Both the position numbers and the translations under genes were made by a program. A DNA stretch of 64,000 nucleotides, from the NCBI GenBank assembly GCA_017554445.1, contig JAFZIJ010000081.1:1-64000 (forward strand). The letters run 5' to 3'. Below the pieces are notes generated by a model. It did no database searches. It was not told where the DNA came from and saw nothing but the letters and a program-made list of their open reading frames with translations. This stretch comes from Victivallales bacterium (lineage in GTDB: Bacteria > Verrucomicrobiota > Lentisphaeria > Oligosphaerales > Oligosphaeraceae). Below, in pieces: positions 19,401 to 27,014 of the stretch; within the stretch, counting starts at the first letter, position 1; each line of letters opens with the position of its first letter.

Positions 19401-20987
19401 GCGACGGTGGCGCTGACGGCGACTTTCGCCTACGGCGATGTGACGAAGACGGCCTTCAGGAGCATCAGGCTTGTGAAACGGACGCTGCTGTCAATCGCCA
19501 TCGCAGGCGATGACGCGATCCCAAACGCCGGATTCGCAACATACAGCTGCACACCGACTTGGAGCGATGGCGCGACGGATCCCGTGACACCGGCATGGTC
19601 GCTTTCCTCTACCCAGTACGCCTCTGTGGATGCGGAGGGAAAAGTCATGAATTTGAACACAACGGACACGGATCAGACGGTGAAGCTGACCGCTTCCTAC
19701 ACGTTCGCCGGCGCGACGCGGACGGCCACCATGACCATCAAGCTTGCGAAACGGACGATCGTGTCCATCGCCGTCGATGGAAAAGCAACCATACCGAATA
19801 ATATGACAGAAACCTATTCCTGCACGGCGACATGGAGCGACGGCACGACGGCGGCGGTGTCGCCGACATGGAGTCTTTCCTCCACGCGGTATTCATCTCT
19901 TGCGGCGGGCGGCAAGGTGACGAACCAGAATACATCCACAGCCGAACAGACGGTCACGCTGACGGCAAGTTACACATTCGGCGGCGTGACGCTGACGGCA
20001 GAAAAGACGATTGCCCTTACGCAAAAAGCAGTGGAATCCATCGCCATAAACGGCAAATCGAACATCGCCGGCGGTATGACGGCGTCCTATGCCTGCGTGG
20101 CGACATGGAGCGACGGGAATACATCCAATATCACGCCGGTATGGAGCCTTTCCTCCACGGAACATGCCTCCGTCACCGTGACAGGAAAAGTGACGAACCA
20201 GAATTCGACGGCAACCGTGCAGGAAGTGACGCTGATTGCAACTTATGTGGTTGGTGACAAGACATATACGAATGAAAAGGTCATTACGTTGGCCAGCCGT
20301 TCGCTGAACGGGATCACCATTGAAGGCGAAACGGTCGTCGCCACGAAATCTTCGGCAACATACGTCTGCAAGGCAACGTGGAATGTCGGCGATCCGACAT
20401 CTGTTTCGCCAGTCTGGAGCCTTTCTTCAAACGAATACGCCTCCGTTGACGCTAACTGCAAGGTAACGAATAAAAATATGACGATGGAAGACCAGACAGT
20501 GGCATTGACCGCCGTTTTCACAGTCGGCGACGTGACGAAGACGGCCTCCATCGACATTACGTTGAAACGCGTTTCCGAACTGGTTCAGATTCTGGAACTG
20601 CTTCCGGGATGGAATTTTGTGACATTGACGAAACAATTGAAAAACAATCCTGACGGCGTGCAGAAGTTCCTGGCGCTGAAGCCGATGAAGCTGTCGGCTG
20701 ATAATGGCGCCATTGTCATGTGCGATGACGGTGCATCTCTAAAGGCCGGAATCGGCTACTGGGTGTATAGCAGATCCAGGCAGTTGGTCGAACTCGTGCA
20801 GGATACGGAAGCACCTGTGTCTCAGGTAAATCTGAAACATGGCTGGAATTTCGTCGGGTTGACGGAGAATGCGGCATGGCCAGATTCCGCCATGGCAATC
20901 TGGAAGTGGCGGAATGGCCGCTTCATTCCTGTCGCGAAGGAAGATTTGCGTGTCGGATATTCTTACTGGGTTTATATAAACTACTGA
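13485..20987 (+). CDS. Secreted C10 (streptopain-like) cysteine protease with 15 Big-like repeats
   Basis: 2500 residues. I chose ATG 13485 over GTG 13473 because a GTGAG sequence lies at SD distance and the protein then starts with a clean signal peptide (1-26, basic MTSIRKK then a hydrophobic core). A Spi-like propeptide follows (about 28-130). The C10 protease spans about 160-405: nucleophile C196 in GITGCVPTAFSQILKFHEWP, H351 in TGHAFVGDG, then YYHINYGW. After it come an Ig-like linker, a thioredoxin-like domain (about 590-715) with no CxxC, two CHB_HEX_C-like modules, a lectin-like module, 15 Big-like repeats and the C-terminal GWN...YWVY module. Known C10 enzymes (SpeB, interpain) are secreted proteases with an N-terminal propeptide, so a secreted, self-activated protease on a long stalk is a reasonable inference. 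It is the middle of three paralogues; no terminator is seen between them. Confidence 0.88.
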   Translation: MTSIRKKHWIACFLFFSIIFTAIMHAAEVSENEILAAARKWIADNAMFQADLPNAVPEKAVQMADFEGKPMPLWRVDLQPTGYLVMSADDTLPPVVAFGTKSSFDMPPAHPLPAMLNRQGEIFQDELKKPKTRGNELAAENQSRWNALLGRTRAESVTPSKIITEPLVTTIWDQSAPYDYICPTDGRYLHRGITGCVPTAFSQILKFHEWPPRGEGSISYTDDQGNVKGELRADYSFPYEWELMRDDQTDNWHNYTFAYPERNIDRSDWAVARMMMEMGACAQVDYEEDATGGYSYYFQFLVTSNLWYKDTVEYGDTRSQYIGYVPQETLYTRIREDMVAGRPSILTYTGHAFVGDGLGTMGGLDYYHINYGWSGYHNGWYLLTDGYKSTVIVSATTGIEPRPVAMFKPMSVEQPAAFTLEWDFPKRLKAEAFRLTKITGDHSFVVSSTIDGTARSFNVSGQSGTATYTLEAMIGGNWQEVSEGVTVTVKANPTPMLELMVDDELNSVAGRPFSTLVVANNTLKSLSVSCSRPDMLANSSISVTGSGISRTIRLTPNKNLAGNAVLYLTGVDTAGNTAKKTVLLRVLENEVVWQTSYIDAFTNALLKGKMVLLVVGREKDASTASFLNKVCEDEDIKANLLANFELWFSDVDISSDHEYYVSDLGYTFPCFAIFDPSAPEKSLRSHAGPMTVAEASLFLDTLLPYFSLQDEILAAGRTHDLELSVLDRNAEIRYRLDGKEPTANDTLYVLPIPLSAPTTVSARAFKYGLPVSDTVTKSYTFLPQVATPILNVEGQKYFSDLFLVTAYCSTTGATVRYTTDGTIPTATSPVFPAGDLLVTENTSLAVRAFMNGMKPSECVSCVLYNVGDVIKGDGVEIDGEETDWFLQKKTYNSAPSAMQSKAIGDYDVSTMAVKAMGSGTIKFHWKVSCEADYDYLAFYIDNELKAMITGNTNWAQKTFSITGDGEHTLVWCYIKDVWNAEGSDCGWVDDIVWTPTVGKTLVSININGSASIASGDTETYVCMAKWNDGTTSPVTPTWNLSSSQYANLSNGKVTNKNTTEKEQTVTLNATYTSGGVTKTASKSITLAKRGVASIVIMGDASIANGARANYVCKATWSDGETKNIKPEWSLSSTQYASVDADGNVTNRNTTDKDQTVTLTATYTSDGVTKTVSVVITLLKRTLVSISITGDSEIAGGETSPYVCTAIWSDGTAISVIPTWSLSSTQHASVDANGNVTNRNATDKDQTVTLNASYTSGGVVVTASKNIKLTNRYFLSISIDGDNVISSGATAAFTCVATWSDGAMTTVQPTWTLSSFQYASLDEDGKVTNKNATDTDQTVTLNASFTSGGTTKTDSRVITLARRTLKDITVNGDEKVVNFGTATYVCTAWWSVGEPTEVAAQWQLSSTDYATVDEDGKVTNQNVTDTDQKVTLTANYIHVGVMKTASKDITLEKRYLSSVAIEGDSIIPKGAMATYTCTAIWSDGATSAVTASWSLSDTQYATVSSTGKVVNKNTLETDQTVTLNASYTVDGVTKTASKAITLTNRSLVSISISGDSVIPSAAEASYECTATWSDGATSKVSPTWKISTNTAAVVDMAGKVLNKNATDTNQTVTLTAVCQAGAVTKTATKDITLKKRIFESISIKGDNAIPAGDTASYVCIANWSVGEPTVVTAAWSLSSMTYAYVDTLGKLMNRNTTEDDQTVMLTASHTHDGVTKTDSKTIVLTKRLLLDITITGNATIGSGTSVTYVCDASWSDGATTAVKAVWSLDSTEFAAVDANGKVMNKNTMADDQKVTLTATFTSGGETKTESKAITLAKRTLAELSILGDNAISNGFTSAYECKAIWSDGTTTRVTPKWSLTSTLHASLDSTGRVTNKNTTSENQTVTLVADFQSGDVTKTATKSITMVKRTLKSIAINGVATIASGEASSYSCIATWSDDTTSEVMAEWSLDSTEFAVLEAGGRVVNKNTTDTDATVALTATFAYGDVTKTAFRSIRLVKRTLLSIAIAGDDAIPNAGFATYSCTPTWSDGATDPVTPAWSLSSTQYASVDAEGKVMNLNTTDTDQTVKLTASYTFAGATRTATMTIKLAKRTIVSIAVDGKATIPNNMTETYSCTATWSDGTTAAVSPTWSLSSTRYSSLAAGGKVTNQNTSTAEQTVTLTASYTFGGVTLTAEKTIALTQKAVESIAINGKSNIAGGMTASYACVATWSDGNTSNITPVWSLSSTEHASVTVTGKVTNQNSTATVQEVTLIATYVVGDKTYTNEKVITLASRSLNGITIEGETVVATKSSATYVCKATWNVGDPTSVSPVWSLSSNEYASVDANCKVTNKNMTMEDQTVALTAVFTVGDVTKTASIDITLKRVSELVQILELLPGWNFVTLTKQLKNNPDGVQKFLALKPMKLSADNGAIVMCDDGASLKAGIGYWVYSRSRQLVELVQDTEAPVSQVNLKHGWNFVGLTENAAWPDSAMAIWKWRNGRFIPVAKEDLRVGYSYWVYINY
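16485..20576 (+). repeat. 15 tandem coding Big-like repeats
   Basis: The first unit is 90 codons (one residue short at the YANLSNGKV segment). The next 14 are exactly 91 codons: unit 2 begins at 16755 and unit 15 at 20304, which is 13 x 273 bp. The units are visibly more diverged from each other than those in the 43-unit array, suggesting an older or less homogenised array. Confidence 0.93.
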
Positions 20988-21039
20988 TCAAATAAACGAA
21001 ACAATCACAAACTGAATAACTCTCAAATAGGAAAGAACC

Positions 21040-24000
21040 ATGCAACCTATCGGAAGAAAACTCTGTTCTATCGTCTGTTTATTAGTTGCATTTTCATTTC
21101 CTGTTTTACATGCAACGGAAGTCAGTGAGAACGAGATATTGGCGGCGGCAAAAAAATGGATTGCCACCAATGCTGTCTTTCTTTCCGAACTGCCGGACGC
21201 AGTTCCGGCAAAAGTTGTGCACTTGGCGGATTTCGAAGGGAAGGGCATGCCATTGTGGCGAGTCGATCTCAAGCCGACTGGATATCTCATCATGTCTGCG
21301 GACGATACGCTGCCGCCAGTCGTGGCTTTTGATACAAAATCGTCCTTCAACATGCCGGCGGGGCATCCGTTACATGCCATGCTTAAACGTCAAGGCGAGA
21401 TTTTTCAAAATGAACTGTCTAAACCGCAGATGCGCGGAGATGAATTGGCGTTGCAGAACCGGATGCGCTGGAACACGCTCCTCGGCCGTACGCGGGCAGA
21501 TGACGTCATGCCGTCAACGATTGTCACGCAACCACTTCTGGCGACAGCATGGCATCAAGATTCGCCATATAACTTTTTCTGCCCGTCAGGAGACACTTAT
21601 GGTGAACGTGCGATAACGGGATGCGTCGCAGTGGCGGTCGCACAACTGTTGAAATACCATGAATGGCCACCATCCGGCAAAGGCGTGAAGACTTTTTCGG
21701 ACAATGAGAGCGACATTCAAGCCACAATGAAGGCGGACTATTCCTTCCCGTATGACTGGAGTTTGATGACAGACGAATATGCGGCGGGAATGGACGAGAA
21801 AAACTATGGGGGGACAGAACTTTCTGTTGCCAGGCTGGTCATGGAGGCAAGTGTACTCGTTGAGGCGGATTACGATCTAGACAACACAACTGCCTTTTCC
21901 CATGACGTACATCAGCTGATGGCCCAGTATCTTGGCTATTCTGACTCCGCAGTTTATGGCGATTCTCGCCAAGGGTATATTGGATATATATCCCAGTCGA
22001 CGCTGTATTCCAGAATTCGTGCGGACATAGCGGCAGGGTACCCAGCCATTGTGGGATTCGAAGGGCATGCGTTCATCGCGGATGGTCTGGGCACCATGGA
22101 GGGTCAGGACTATTACCATTTCAATTATGGTTGGGGCGGTTTGCATGATGGCTGGTATTTGCTGACGGACGGTTTTGAGAACGATGTCGTCATCTGTGCT
22201 ACGACGAACATTCGGCCTTCTCCTGTCGCCGTCTTCAAACCGATGTCATGCGAGCAGACCTCCTCCTTCACGTTGTCATGGGACTTCCCGAAACGTCTTT
22301 CGGCGCAGGCATTCCGTTTGACGAAGACAACAGGTACGCGCGCGTACGAAATCATTAGTGATTCCATAGATGGAACAGCCCGAAGCTACAATTTGACGGG
22401 GCAGTCTGGAACAGCCGCTTACACATTGGAGGCGAAGGTAAACGGAAGCTGGCAGGCCGTTTCGGACAGTATGACGGTGACAGTCAAGACGGATCCCGCC
22501 GCCATGCTGGAACTGATAGTTGATGACAATTTGAAGAGTATCGGGAGCAGTCCGGTAACGACGATGATCACCGCAAACCATTCATTGGCAAACCTTACGG
22601 TGACAAGCAGCCGACCGGACATCCTGTCATCAAGCGGCATTTCCGTGACTGGCAGCGGCGCTTCCCGTACCGTGACGATGACACCCGTTCAAGGCAAAAT
22701 CGGCAATGTGCTTCTTTATTTGACCGCGGTCGATACCGCAGGCAATACCGTCAAGAAGACGGTGCTTTTGCGCGTCATGGAGGATGAACCGCTGGTCTGG
22801 CATACAGTCAAGGAGGAAGCGTTTTCTGAAGCAATGGAAAACGATAAAGTTGTCTTGATGTTGGCAGGAATCGATGGCGATGTAAACACCAGTAACTTCC
22901 GCAATAAAATCTGCGAGACAAGAGACATCAAGGCAAATCTTTTAGAAAACTATGTATTATGGTATGTCGATGCCAATAATTCCCATGATTATATCATGTA
23001 TGCAGATGGTCTCGGTCATTACCTGCCATTCATTGCCATCATCAATCCCGCTGATTCTGAAAATCGATTGAGCGGATATGGTGGTCCGGTAAATGTGGAG
23101 GAAGCACGTCAATTTTTGGATCCGGATTCTCCGTTTTTCAACTTGAGTGACATCGAAAGCTATACCATCGGTGTTGCCCAGGAACTGACAATGGCAACGA
23201 TTCACGATGGGCTTGAAATCCATTACCGTTTGGATGGCAACGTTCCTGGCATAAACGACATGTTATATTCGGGCCCCGTTTCCTTGGCGGCGCCTACCAT
23301 CGTTTCGGCTCGCGCTTTCAAAAACGGAGAACCAGTCGGTTATATTGTGACCAAGACTTATTCATTCTTGGAAAAGGTCGCCACGCCAGTCATAGAGTTC
23401 AGTACAAAGGGCGGCTACTTCTTTGGAACTTGCGTTGTGACAGCGACATGTGACACCGAAGGGGCGACCATTCGCTATATGACGACTAATATAATTCCTT
23501 CGATGAACAGCCCCGTACTGCCGAGCGAAGGCTTGACTCTAGACGCATATTCATATATCGTGGTCAAAGCTTTCAAAGACGGCATGACAGAATCCGATTA
23601 CGTCTATAAGTCAGTGGATGTTCTTGAGGAATTGGCCGATGCCCAGAATATCGTCACAGGTGACGTAAAAGTGGGTACACCATCACAATCCGCTGCCTGG
23701 TTTTCTCAATCCGACACAACCTATAGCAGTCCTACAGCCATGCAGGCATGCCGAACGGCAGATGTCGGTGATTCGAAAATGGTTGCGAAAGTTAGCGGCA
23801 TCGGAAAGCTAACCTTTTATTGGAAAGCAACTTCCGAATCAAATAACAGCCATCTTTACTTTTTAATAGATGGCGATTTTCAGAACGGCATCACCAATTC
23901 CTCCTGGACTCGGAAGGAATATCGAATTTCCGAATATGGAGAGCATTATCTGGAATGGTATTATGACAAGAAATACAGAAACGAAGACGCCAGTGGATGG

Positions 24001-25002
24001 GTCGATGACATTGTCTGGACGCCGTTAGACGCCGATTCGCTTACATCCGTCGTCATTGATGGTACGACAATGATTGCCTGCGGCGATGTGAAATCCTACA
24101 CATGCACAGCGGTTTGGAATGACGGTGACATGACGGTTGTCACGCCGACATGGAGCCTTTCCGATACAACCCACGCCACCGTTGATGCAGATGGCAAGGT
24201 GACAAATCAGAATATGACGGAGGCGGACCAGACGGTGACGCTGACGACAAGCTACGCATTTGGCAGCGTGACAAAAACAGCGACCAAAGTCATCACGCTT
24301 TCAAGACGGACACTGACGGACATTGCCATTGACGGCGATGGCATGATTGCTGTGGAAGGATCTGCAAGTTACACGTGCTCCGCAACTTGGAGCTATGGTG
24401 ACTCCACGCAGGTGTTGCCGACGTGGAGCCTTTCCTCCACCGCTTACGCGACTGTTGATGTGGATGGCAATGTGATGAATCTGAACACGACGGAGAGAGA
24501 CCAGACGGTGACATTGACGGCAAGTTATATGGTCGGAGACGATACGAAGACAGCGGCCAAAGAGATTACGCTGAAAGATCATCCATTCCCACGGCAAATG
24601 CTGAAACTGCATCCAGGCTGGAACATGGTGACGTTGACAAAGCCGTTGAAAAACAGGCTGGAGAGCGTACAGAAGTTCTTGGCATTGAGGCCAATTTCGT
24701 TTGATGCGGAAGTCAATTCCATGGTTGTATGCAATGACGCGACGTCCATAAAGATCGGAATCGGTTATTGGGTGTTCAGCAGGCAGAGTCAGACGGTTGA
24801 ACTCGTGCAGGATGCGGAACAGCCTGTGTTCCAAGTAGAAATGAAGCAGGGCTGGAATTTCATTGGAATGACGGAAGACGCGGCATGGACGGAATTCGCC
24901 ACGATAATCTGGGGCTGGCAAAACGGCCGCTTTATTCCAATGAATAATATGGAAAACTTACAGGTTGGAAAAGCGTATTGGGTGTATAGCGATAATGATT
25001 AA
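21040..25002 (+). CDS. Secreted C10 (streptopain-like) cysteine protease with 2 Big-like repeats
   Basis: 1320 residues; ATG 21040 has an AGGAAAG SD 7 nt upstream. Signal peptide 1-25 (cleavage near VLHA-TEV), Spi-like propeptide about 27-130, C10 protease about 160-395 with C195 (ITGCVAVAVAQLLKYHEWP) and H343 (GHAFIADG), followed by YYHFNYGWGG and DGWYLLTDGF. Ig-like linker, thioredoxin-like domain beginning near WHTVKEEAF (no CxxC), two CHB_HEX_C-like modules, lectin-like module ending WVDDIVWTP, two 91-residue Big-like repeats and the C-terminal GWNMV/GWNFIG module ending AYWVYSDND. Architecture matches the 15-repeat paralogue except for repeat number, so this is the minimal form of the family. 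Its stop faces the convergent sorting locus 64 bp away; I see no clear hairpin in that gap. Confidence 0.9.
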   Translation: MQPIGRKLCSIVCLLVAFSFPVLHATEVSENEILAAAKKWIATNAVFLSELPDAVPAKVVHLADFEGKGMPLWRVDLKPTGYLIMSADDTLPPVVAFDTKSSFNMPAGHPLHAMLKRQGEIFQNELSKPQMRGDELALQNRMRWNTLLGRTRADDVMPSTIVTQPLLATAWHQDSPYNFFCPSGDTYGERAITGCVAVAVAQLLKYHEWPPSGKGVKTFSDNESDIQATMKADYSFPYDWSLMTDEYAAGMDEKNYGGTELSVARLVMEASVLVEADYDLDNTTAFSHDVHQLMAQYLGYSDSAVYGDSRQGYIGYISQSTLYSRIRADIAAGYPAIVGFEGHAFIADGLGTMEGQDYYHFNYGWGGLHDGWYLLTDGFENDVVICATTNIRPSPVAVFKPMSCEQTSSFTLSWDFPKRLSAQAFRLTKTTGTRAYEIISDSIDGTARSYNLTGQSGTAAYTLEAKVNGSWQAVSDSMTVTVKTDPAAMLELIVDDNLKSIGSSPVTTMITANHSLANLTVTSSRPDILSSSGISVTGSGASRTVTMTPVQGKIGNVLLYLTAVDTAGNTVKKTVLLRVMEDEPLVWHTVKEEAFSEAMENDKVVLMLAGIDGDVNTSNFRNKICETRDIKANLLENYVLWYVDANNSHDYIMYADGLGHYLPFIAIINPADSENRLSGYGGPVNVEEARQFLDPDSPFFNLSDIESYTIGVAQELTMATIHDGLEIHYRLDGNVPGINDMLYSGPVSLAAPTIVSARAFKNGEPVGYIVTKTYSFLEKVATPVIEFSTKGGYFFGTCVVTATCDTEGATIRYMTTNIIPSMNSPVLPSEGLTLDAYSYIVVKAFKDGMTESDYVYKSVDVLEELADAQNIVTGDVKVGTPSQSAAWFSQSDTTYSSPTAMQACRTADVGDSKMVAKVSGIGKLTFYWKATSESNNSHLYFLIDGDFQNGITNSSWTRKEYRISEYGEHYLEWYYDKKYRNEDASGWVDDIVWTPLDADSLTSVVIDGTTMIACGDVKSYTCTAVWNDGDMTVVTPTWSLSDTTHATVDADGKVTNQNMTEADQTVTLTTSYAFGSVTKTATKVITLSRRTLTDIAIDGDGMIAVEGSASYTCSATWSYGDSTQVLPTWSLSSTAYATVDVDGNVMNLNTTERDQTVTLTASYMVGDDTKTAAKEITLKDHPFPRQMLKLHPGWNMVTLTKPLKNRLESVQKFLALRPISFDAEVNSMVVCNDATSIKIGIGYWVFSRQSQTVELVQDAEQPVFQVEMKQGWNFIGMTEDAAWTEFATIIWGWQNGRFIPMNNMENLQVGKAYWVYSDND
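24040..24585 (+). repeat. 2 tandem coding Big-like repeats
   Basis: Units start at 24040 and 24313, exactly 273 bp apart, with the same motif order as the other two arrays. Confidence 0.93.
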
Positions 25003-25066
25003 TCATTAATCACTTATGGAGTAGCGACATCACCTTTCTTCCAACGAAATCACACATCGGAGAACG

Positions 25067-26146
25067 CTATTTTATCATGATCGTGGACAAGATGTCCTTA
25101 AGTTGGCTTCGACTTTCATCTAAATCTTTACTGTCCATTATACCAAGCTGATATGAAGACCATATTTCGCTTTTCCGCCATAAACGGCGGAAGCAAATGA
25201 AATTGCCTGTGGAGACATTATCATTGCTGTACCAGACCCAGAGGAGTATTTTCGATTTACCCCACGATGCCTTAACCTCTGTGACGTTGAGTTTCTTTTC
25301 ATCAATCGTGATTTGAATTGGCTTCTCGGATTCAATTGTCCATCCTGATGACCTTAGGCAATGGGAGGCTGGATGGATCTCATGGATGTCATGATGGCAA
25401 TCGACTGTCAACAGTGTGAAATTGGCAGAAACCGTTGAATATTTGTAATGATGTGCGTCGCTGTACTTGAAGAAACGCTCGAAACTCTTGTCTTTGTCCA
25501 TTTCCATCCCTATGTATTTTCCGGCCACTGGCTGGAAAGAAACCTTGCAAGGCGCATAGGTTTTCGTTATATTTCCAATCATGAGCATCACCGCCGTGGC
25601 AGCTGTCATTGCCATGCAGAATACAACGATGTCCATTTTGGGTAGCCATGCGTAATGCCATATAAGTGATTCAAAAACAAGAAGAATAACCATTGCAAAA
25701 ATCTTTACCCAGAATGCAATTGCTGGTGTAATCCCCAGAAAAACGCTCATCCAGTAAACACTGCTTACGACTGATAGAAGAAGTATCATAAACGATGGCA
25801 GTAGATTGAAAGCAAGCCTGTTTCCGCACAGCATCCATATGTGCGACCACCAGAACATGATTGCGCATATGATCGCGCCCGAATTCAAGCTTATGACACG
25901 ACAAAAAACAAAACCGCACAGAAAACAAATATCTGCCAGGAGTATTTGCTTTTGGAAGACAGGCGCTGAATGCTCTGTGAAGACAAGAGCTACTAACGCA
26001 GACACCACGAAAGCTATGGCGAATATAAAATCTCTGTGGTCCATAGGGGATGTACGCCAGGCATTAAGAATGTATGGCACGCACAGTACAAGCGGAATGC
26101 AACCGAGAAATGCAACGATATAAAGAAGAAATCTCTTATCCTTCAT
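25067..26146 (-). CDS. Polytopic membrane protein with EpsI-like exosortase-associated domain
   Basis: About 359 residues from ATG 26146, chosen because GGGGG sits 7 nt upstream; ATG 26152 has only 1 nt spacing, and the open frame up to 26191 overlaps the exosortase further. Residues 1-205 form about seven hydrophobic segments. The soluble C-terminal part (about 205-340) carries EIHPASHCLRSSGW, which matches the H-x-P-x-x-C-L-x-x-x-GW signature of the EpsI domain usually found with exosortases, then a WVWYSNDN strand typical of the family. EpsI is often fused to the exosortase C-terminus; here it sits on a separate membrane protein. The start overlaps the exosortase end by 11 bp, indicating translational coupling. 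Probable role: partner of the exosortase in processing sorted proteins, which is family-level knowledge rather than proof. Confidence 0.72.
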   Translation of the reverse strand: MKDKRFLLYIVAFLGCIPLVLCVPYILNAWRTSPMDHRDFIFAIAFVVSALVALVFTEHSAPVFQKQILLADICFLCGFVFCRVISLNSGAIICAIMFWWSHIWMLCGNRLAFNLLPSFMILLLSVVSSVYWMSVFLGITPAIAFWVKIFAMVILLVFESLIWHYAWLPKMDIVVFCMAMTAATAVMLMIGNITKTYAPCKVSFQPVAGKYIGMEMDKDKSFERFFKYSDAHHYKYSTVSANFTLLTVDCHHDIHEIHPASHCLRSSGWTIESEKPIQITIDEKKLNVTEVKASWGKSKILLWVWYSNDNVSTGNFICFRRLWRKSEIWSSYQLGIMDSKDLDESRSQLKDILSTIMIK

Positions 26147-27014
26147 TTTCATTCCCCCGCAATGGCTTGCTGGCGTATGACAGCAATGCACCGGCCGCCC
26201 ACATGATCATCACCGCCAACAGCACTTGGAAATAGCCTAGACCTTCATGCCAGCCTGAGTACATTACGGCTTCGCCAACAGGCCATCGATACAGTATCAC
26301 GACCAAAACGAGCCTGATTGTATTTGCCAATATGACCGAAGGTATGCAGAATGAATAGTGCACGATGCGCCATACGAGAAGTTTCTGTTGGCGTTTGGCA
26401 AGGATATAACCAAGGAGAAGCAGGGCTTCAAACTGCTGAATGCCGCTGCATGCATCCGTGATAGACAAATCCACGTTATCCAGTTTCAGCACAGTCAGCG
26501 TGTTTGAAACTTTGAAGCCTAGCAATCTTAAAATCAATCCAGATGTTGCAGTTGCAATGATTCTGAGTGGATGGCTTACAGCAAGCATGATCTCGTTGTG
26601 CATTGGAATAAAAACACAGAACATGAAAAGCGGTATCGAAGCGAAAAGTGCCACCCGCCGCCCGGATGAAAACCACAACGGGGCAATCAATAAGAGCCAT
26701 AGACACCAGCACTGGCACCAACTGACGTCGATGTTCAATGGTGCAAGGGCCAGTAGAAAAAACAGAATCAGCACGCTCCATGCGGCAATAGAATCCTGTA
26801 CGCCTTGCGGTCCTGTCGGGCGGACATATATCTTATGGCATACGTCATATGAAATCAATAAGCCAAGAGCAAATAAAACTGCATGCGTCTCCCATTCACG
26901 CGAAATGATTCCGTTCCATGTCATGCATAGCGAGTATATGAATGCAATGGCAAGCGCAATATAAGTCGCGATGCTGAACCTCAACTTTGTAGAGACTGGC
27001 AAAGGGACATTCAT
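26136..27014 (-). CDS. Exosortase (transpeptidase-like membrane protein)
   Basis: 292 residues, about eight membrane segments. The three residues of the exosortase/archaeosortase active site are visible: C189 in TDACSGIQQ, R234 in LANTIRLV and H256 in GWHEGLGYF. Exosortases recognise C-terminal tripartite signals (short motif, membrane segment, basic tail) on secreted proteins, cut them and probably join them to a surface glycan or lipid. The start ATGA overlaps the stop of the TPR gene by 4 bp, and a GGAGG lies 4 nt upstream inside that gene. Likely substrates are the two proteins at 29572 and 30722. I cannot place it in a named Xrt subfamily from the sequence alone. Confidence 0.9.
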   Translation of the reverse strand: MNVPLPVSTKLRFSIATYIALAIAFIYSLCMTWNGIISREWETHAVLFALGLLISYDVCHKIYVRPTGPQGVQDSIAAWSVLILFFLLALAPLNIDVSWCQCWCLWLLLIAPLWFSSGRRVALFASIPLFMFCVFIPMHNEIMLAVSHPLRIIATATSGLILRLLGFKVSNTLTVLKLDNVDLSITDACSGIQQFEALLLLGYILAKRQQKLLVWRIVHYSFCIPSVILANTIRLVLVVILYRWPVGEAVMYSGWHEGLGYFQVLLAVMIMWAAGALLSYASKPLRGNENEG

